From positions 2,294,001-2,358,000 of the forward strand of contig NC_081334.1 in the NCBI RefSeq assembly GCF_022539665.2: DNA of 64,000 bases, given 5' to 3'. The notes beneath the pieces are model-generated. The model did no database searches. It had not been told where the DNA came from and saw nothing but the letters and a program-made list of their open reading frames with translations. The DNA is from Daphnia carinata. Lineage: Eukaryota > Arthropoda > Branchiopoda > Diplostraca > Daphniidae. Positions 58,639-64,000 of this stretch are shown piece by piece. The position numbers and the translations under genes are program-made. Numbering within the stretch: the stretch's first letter is position 1; every line of letters starts with the position of its first letter.

Positions 58639-59000
58639 GCCATCTATTGGACTTCAACGGAGACACTGCGCGCCATCTATTGGTCTTCAACGGCGACACT
58701 GCGCGCCATCTATTGGTCTTCAGCGGCGACACTCCGCGCCATCTATTGGTCTTCAGCGGCGACACTCCGCGCCATCTATTGGTCTTCAACGGCGACACTC
58801 CGCGCCATCTATTGGTCTTCAACGGCGACACTCCGCGCCATCTATTGGTCTTCAGCGGCGACACTGCGCGCCATCTATTGGACTTCAACTGAGACACTCC
58901 GCGCCATCTATTGGACTTCAACGGAGACGTTAAACGCCATCTAGTGGACTTCGGTGGAGTCCAGCGCCAACTATTGAGTGACATCAACGCCATCTATCGT
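58639..59000 (-). repeat. 33-bp tandem array carrying CTCF-like motifs
   Basis: GCCATCTATTGG starts at 58639, 58672, 58705, 58738, 58771, 58804, 58837, 58870 and 58903, an exact 33-bp period. Variant units follow at 58936, 58966 and 58989. Read on the minus strand each core is CCAATAGATGGCGC, which agrees with the vertebrate CTCF consensus CCASYAGRKGGCRS at 13 of 14 positions. The unit at 58936 reads CCACTAGATGGCGT. Because 33 is a multiple of three, frames on both strands stay open as 11-residue repeats; these are not evidence of coding. An insulator or boundary role is an inference from motif density. Confidence 0.9.
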
Positions 59001-59374
59001 GAATAAAGGCGCCTGGAATGCACGCCATCAGACGGGCATGAAAGCAAGAAATTTTTACACTACCGGAATCCATTGCCTTTGTTTTTTATACATACTTTTT
59101 AAGGAAGTCGCTCTCCGCAAAACCTCAGCATCATTTTCTACTATAAATTTTTGGAATAGGTTATCTTCATTTTGTATAATAATAGTAACTTGTTAATCAC
59201 CATTTCAAGTAATAAAACTCTTTTTCCTATCAACTCTCATTATCATGTAACTATCGACATATTTGCCATTAGGGAAAACAAACCACATTTTTGAGTCATA
59301 CTAGTTGCAGGAAGAATATTGTCTGTTACCTTTCAAGTATGTTGCTTTCACCAAAACCTCACCATCATTTTTTC

Positions 59375-59715
59375 TTTCCAATTCAAGGAACATGCAGACC
59401 AAGCAATGTAGTCACACAACGTCTCATTTGATCAGCTAGCAGATTGACAGCAACCTGGAACAAAATGCAAAAGTAAATATGTTTTTATTCTTTACTTAAT
59501 AAGACATTTCCTTCAATGTTAACGTGCATGTAGGATGTAGATGTCAGAAAAAAAAGTTGCTTCTTTGCACCCATAACTACCTATAACTAATGCATAATTT
59601 TTGGCTATCAATTCTTGGAACAGGCAAACCAAACTATGTAACACACAACATTTTATGATCAGCTAGCAAAGATTGACAGCAATCTGGTATAAAATGTGAA
59701 AGTAAACATTATTCT
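59375..59715. repeat. tandem module pair
   Basis: 59375-59480 and 59608-59712 are related direct copies: CAATTC..GGAACA.GCA.ACCAA, ACACAAC, GATCAGCTAGCA..GATTGACAGCAA.CTGG, AAAATG..AAAGTAAA. On the minus strand each begins after a CCAG acceptor-like site, suggesting duplicated exons of an unannotated, probably non-coding, transcript. Confidence 0.6.
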
Positions 59716-60489
59716 ACTTTAACATCACTGTGAATGAATGTGTAACTCAGAAAAACAAAGATTCTGAATTGTGCCTTACTTTAATTTTTTGGCAGCTACT
59801 TGCCCCTGAACACTGAAACCTAGTTTCCAACAAAATATAAGTTATGATCAATGCACAAAATTAGATAAAATATCAGTTGAATCTACTAAACTACTATTAT
59901 GTTGATAATTCAAATGTCTTGCCACTTCACTGCCTGTTGCCGGTAATCCTGCTTAGTCCTTAGGCAGTGAAAAGAAATCATTTAACGGCTGACAACATCT
60001 CACAAAATATTTTAATAATATAATTAGACATATGAATATAGTGAATTAATTCAACTTGGATTTGTTTGTTAACTTAACCATGGATTAAATAACTTAATAC
60101 ACTCCATGCAGCGCTTCTATTTGCTTATCTTGACAACGAGGTTCGTTCAGGTAAAAGCAGCATGTTCTATACCAAAAAGCCCACGTCCGCCGCAGCTTTA
60201 GAAGCCATGTTGAAAACTTAACTAGTACATTAGCTCATGAAGATTCCAGAAGTAGTCACCTTGCTGTAGAAACCTGTGAAACTGCGCGTGGTACGGTCCA
60301 TTGGCTCCTCAGTACTCAAACGCTTAGTATTCCGGTATTTGACGCCATTTTACAACGCCTGATTGTTCAAGTAACTTTAACTGACTTGTTAGTGTGCTGA
60401 CCCTCCAAGAAGCGTAGTATGACAGGAAACGCCATCTATCGTGGCGTCGGATGCCATCTACTGTAGCCATTCGTATCCACATAACACTT
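59716..60489. other. non-coding stretch with a possible short leader exon
   Basis: No supportable gene. On the minus strand an ATG near 60210 opens a 13-codon frame (MASKAAADVGFL, then TAG after a GTATAG donor-like site), possibly the start of a spliced transcript running toward 57 kb, but no following coding exon was found. Confidence 0.25.
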
Positions 60490-60672
60490 GCTTTGCTAAT
60501 TGCTCACATCTGTGAGCAACAATGAATCTAGTAGTTGGAGTAGAATTCAAATTGATGAGACGTACAGGGCGTCGTCTAAAATTATGCAAGAGACGGTACT
60601 ATGTTATGTTGAGTTACTAGAAGTCTGCTCCTGACATCTCACATCGGTACGCCCGACAAATTGTCAGCTGCT
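60490..60672 (-). repeat. inverted duplicate B, right copy
   Basis: Partner of 52558-52740 (reverse complement). It is flanked on its lower side by two further AGATGGC-type motifs at 60431-60475. Confidence 0.65.
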
Positions 60673-61303
60673 CTGCTTTTGCCAACCAAAGGTTGACATA
60701 ACCATAACCCCATAACTATGTTAACCGATCAACATCTGCCACATTTCGTATAAAAATCATAGTCCTTCGTTTTGCAGACATTGGAAAACATGAAAACAAT
60801 AGAAATTCGATTTCTATGTTGAATTTTGTTTTTGTCTGTCCTGTACCAAATAGGCTACTTAGGTTAAATCTACTGCATCCATGGGGCCCACCAACCAACC
60901 AACGATATATGTTGAGTAAAAGCTTCTGGATTTCGACCAATAACCGTGACATTAACGTGATGTATCCGCCTGTGTCATCCTAGACGGGCGGATATAAAAA
61001 AAAAAAAAATTTAGGCTCTACATTTTTTTTTCTTTACTCATTACCGTTTGCTCTTCTTATGACCACAAATACATTGTTATGCACTTGAAGTATAGAACCA
61101 TTACGCGTAACTATTGTATGTTTCACATGGATGACACTACCGACAGGTAGGAACCAGAAAGACAAAAAAGACAAAAAAAATAAAAAATAAAAAAAAATTA
61201 AAAAAAATTTATGAATTCGAAAATGAAACATAGTGAAAAGGGCCGAGTTAGGAAAACCTAGATAAATGGGGGACACCAGTGGCTCGACAAGATGTACTGA
61301 GTT
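60673..61303. other. 3' flank of SGTA
   Basis: No gene found. It holds A-runs and the presumed SGTA 3' untranslated region. Confidence 0.4.
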
Positions 61304-62739
61304 TTACTGGGGATCCTTTGGCTCCGAATCAGCGGTAGGATCGAATGGATTCGGTCCACCGGGTCCACCCATTTGCCTCCTTAGTTGTTCCACCAGTTCA
61401 GGATTGGTTGCCTGCATCTGCTGTGCCAGTTGCTGCCCCCTGCACGAGTAGAAAACATCAAACCCCTTCAACATTGAGAAATTCAGTAAATTTTGCATTG
61501 CTTACACTTGAAGCAGGGATTCCAGTCCACCACCACCTTGACTAGAACCAGCCATCATTTGATTCATCCTATAAACTACCATTAAGTTATCGTTCACAAA
61601 AAGGAGCTGGAAATGAAAACTTACAATTGCTGCATGTTTGGATTGCTTAGCATTTGCTGCGCCATAGACATCAAACCTTTAAGTTGAAAAAAAAGCATTT
61701 AACACAAAGAGCTACGAATTACTATTCGTTGCTTAAGAGACCTGGGTTATTAAGCATAGCTCCCACATCAAGTCCTGGAATACCCAGGCCAGGAGGCATT
61801 CCAGGAAGACGTTCGGCTCCACCCGTTTGCTTAAGTTTTTCTTCTGCGATCTGTAGGTTACTCTGGTAGCTCTCGTTGTCTGGCTCCAACTGGACAGCTC
61901 GTTCATAGCATCTGACAGCTTCACCGTGCTGGTTTAGACTGGCATGGGCCAGACTACATTTTGAAAAATTTAACTTAATTTTAGACGCACTGAATATTGA
62001 CAGGAAAAAAACACCGCAATCAGATTGCGATAAACTACAATTTCCTACCCCATTCGACCGTAGGCTTTGCTATACAAAGGATCAATATTGATCGCTTTTT
62101 TGCAGTCGTCGATGGCATTCTGGTGTTGATTTAGTTTACTATGCGCTGCAGCCCGGTTACAATAATAGACAGCATTCCTTCCGTCCAGTTCAATAGCTCT
62201 ATGAAAAGAAATCAAAGTGGAAGAATAAAAATTGATAATGCCATGGGGCAGAAAACAGCCAGTAAATGGTGGCTAGTACTTTGAATAACACATAAGGGCT
62301 TCATTAAACTGCTCTGATTTCATTAGATTATTTCCTTCATTTTTCAGTTTTTCAGCTTGTGCTTTGCTTTCCTCAGATGCTTCATCTGGCATGCTTGAGA
62401 CCTGAAATATAATAATGTTATAGATTACATCACATTTAAACTGAATTCAGAAACCCTAACCTCAGAGGCAACAGCATCATGGAAGATATCAAGCAATGAC
62501 TTTGAGACACTCAATGACGCTGCATCGTCAGGTGACAGTTCAAATGCGGTTTCTAAACATTGCACAGCAACCTCAAGACTTTCCTATATTTCACCCAATA
62601 TAGTACTAGAAATATTTTATATTTTTAGGCTTAAAACAGATGTGTAATATACCTGAGCATCGGGTAATAAATTTCCGTATTGTTTTTGCTCCGCTAAAAA
62701 CTGCACGATGGCCAGTGCTAGCCGCTTCACACTTGACAT
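61304..62739 (-). CDS. SGTA: small glutamine-rich TPR co-chaperone (SGT)
   Basis: Eight exons, high to low: 62739-62653, 62583-62461, 62401-62280, 62198-62049, 61953-61742, 61676-61625, 61568-61506 and 61439-61304. They encode 314 residues, matching the family's 313, with consistent phases. SGT receives tail-anchored membrane proteins from HSP70 and hands them to the GET/BAG6 pathway. The N-terminal dimerisation helix bundle ([27 protein letters not shown]) spans residues 1-70. Three TPRs (about 83-185) include [32 protein letters not shown] and [20 protein letters not shown], with the carboxylate-clamp residues in place. The C-terminal part is rich in M, Q, N, G and P ([20 protein letters not shown]), as expected for the hydrophobic-substrate domain. 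It is divergent from TIMM17. Confidence 0.97.
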
Positions 62740-63336
62740 TCTAAAAGACTGTATATGTTAAAATACGTGAAATTTTTCAACGAAATATACACATTGATAT
62801 TAATAATTGCCAATACCTTTAGCGAATCGACAGTATGGATGTGATACCGCCAGGAAATGTTGACACACGTGTCAGTTATTCGTTGCTTTCCACTTCGTGA
62901 TTTAGCAAAGAACATAGAATTTTCCCAGCAGGCGACAGTCGTAGAATGCTCCATACACGAAGGCCAACTTGCGTCCGACCGGATACGAGAAAAATGGTAA
63001 CTAGCGCTCTTATCCTAGTAGTAGCAGTTCCAGTTCGATTTGTAATAACTCATAAATTACCTAAATATGTTTCACCGCAACCTCTTAAATTATTTATTAA
63101 ATTTTGAACCTTCACATAACGTGTGGTACAGGAAATAGCTTTCCCTGTACTAACGGTGGAATCACAAATGAAATGTTAAATTACGCAATTGCCTTTCTCG
63201 TCAGGCAACATGCACGTTTTGAAGCATTCAGTATCATGGCATCGTCTAGCAGACGAATTCGACCTGTCCTTTTCCTCTAAGTTCCGTTTTTTTTGTGTCG
63301 AACTTTTGTTCAAGTCACGAAACATTAAATTAAACA
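62740..63336. promoter_or_regulatory. bidirectional intergenic region between SGTA and TIMM17
   Basis: About 600 bp separate the two divergent start codons. No TATA box is seen, as is usual for paired housekeeping genes. Specific sites could not be assigned. Confidence 0.35.
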
Positions 63337-63951
63337 ATGGAATATCAAAGAGAACCATGGTAATCTTATTTACGTTAAATCCCAAATCAGCTGTGCTCAA
63401 ATTGTGTGCTCCATGACAGTGTTATATAGTCCTGAACTTTTTCTATGCTGGGGGGTCTAACAGTAGCTAAAGCAACGTGGGCACTTCCCGGTTTATAACA
63501 AACGCCGCTGTTTCGAACACTGTGCTGTGTATTTGTAAATTATCATCTCAGAATTATTTTTAATTTTTTTCAGCCCCTGGCGAATTGTTGACGATTGTGG
63601 TGGAGCCTTCACCATGGGAGCTATCGGTGGCGCTGTCTTCCAGAGCATCAAAGGATTCAGGAATGCCCCAAGTGTAAGTTGAGGAAGCATACTGAATTGC
63701 AATACCTTTTCACTTGTGAAATTTTCATTCATCCTATGGTTTTTCGTAAAACATGCAGGGTTTCCAAAGGCGTGCATTTGGCAGTATAATTGCTGTCAAG
63801 GAAAGGGCTCCAATTATTGGTGGCAATTTTGCCGTGTGGGGTGGAATGTTCTCCACCATAGATTGCACATTAGTTTACTTCCGGCAGAAAGAAGACCCTT
63901 GGAACTCAATCATCAGTGGATTTGCAACTGGTGGTATCCTTGCTGCCAGAA
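63337..63951 (+). CDS. TIMM17: mitochondrial inner-membrane translocase subunit TIM17 (3' end outside the window)
   Basis: Three exons are present: 63337-63359, 63574-63673 and 63759-63951, giving 105 residues with matching phases. The last ends one base into a codon at AGAA|GTAAG, so the gene continues past the window. TIM17 is the central subunit of the TIM23 presequence translocase. The sequence shows the family start ([20 protein letters not shown], with the conserved acidic IMS patch D-D), then TMGAIGG, KGFRNAP, the second membrane helix [16 protein letters not shown] and [20 protein letters not shown]. The two conserved cysteines that form the TIM17 disulfide are present. The tiny 23-nt first coding exon was chosen because its donor restores the C of EPCPW. 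Confidence 0.95.
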
Positions 63952-64000
63952 GTAAGAACATTTTCAGCCTATCATGGGATGTGTCTGACAGTTAATTAAC

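Noticed and set aside
58613-58993. Long open frames on both strands with 11-residue repeats across the minisatellite
   Set aside because: The 33-bp unit is a multiple of three, so any stop-free frame stays open. There is no start context, flanking exon or known repeat-protein family.
58639-59000. CRISPR-like regular repeat array
   Set aside because: Units are contiguous with no unique spacers, the host is an animal, and no Cas genes are present. It is a minisatellite.

Overview
The window is animal nuclear DNA, almost certainly from a small arthropod genome. The exon-intron structure (mostly 50-150 bp introns), TCAGT-type initiators with TATA boxes, a MAM-repeat secreted protein, a muscle protein 20 gene, an intron-containing tRNA-Leu and short intergenic spacers all fit a branchiopod crustacean such as Daphnia. 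That species guess rests on general resemblance, not on a database match. It is not a prokaryotic or viral region, and I found no CRISPR array, phage or defence island.

Layout. 1-17 kb is mostly non-coding: low-complexity tracts, a cluster of tRNA-derived SINE-like copies (10.9-11.9 kb) and the 5' coding exons of a rhodopsin-class GPCR on the minus strand (7317-7853), whose transmembrane core I could not find in the window. 17.1-17.7 kb holds a two-exon gene for a small secreted protein with a clear TATA/initiator promoter. A foldback element lies at 19.6-20.0 kb. 20.8-24.5 kb is a dense plus-strand trio with gaps of only 82 and 61 bp: POLR3K (Pol III subunit), YRDC (tRNA t6A synthesis) and Rubicon (autophagy/endosome regulator). 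24.9-29.0 kb is a convergent 16-exon gene for a secreted protein with four MAM domains. 30.8-32.1 kb is NSMCE4 (SMC5/6 complex). 33.0-38.0 kb is most of a voltage-gated calcium channel alpha2-delta subunit gene. 39.7-40.6 kb is a transgelin/Mp20 calponin-family gene. 42.9 kb is tRNA-Leu(CAA) with an intron. 44.2-45.2 kb is a secreted apolipoprotein L-like gene. 61.3-62.7 kb is SGTA (tail-anchored protein co-chaperone), divergent from the first three exons of TIMM17 (63.3 kb to the window end).

45.8-60.7 kb is accessory and repeat-built: foldback elements, a tandem duplication, inverted segmental duplications and two minisatellites. The most striking is a 33-bp array at 58.64-59.0 kb. Nearly every unit carries a 13-of-14 match to the animal CTCF consensus, and a decayed array of the same motif lies in opposite orientation at 49.7-50.0 kb, next to the matching inverted arm. 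This is the best candidate for something undescribed: a repeat-amplified boundary or insulator-like element. Its function is inference.

Exon coordinates were assigned by eye from GT/AG sites, reading phase and family motifs, and phases were checked across each junction.
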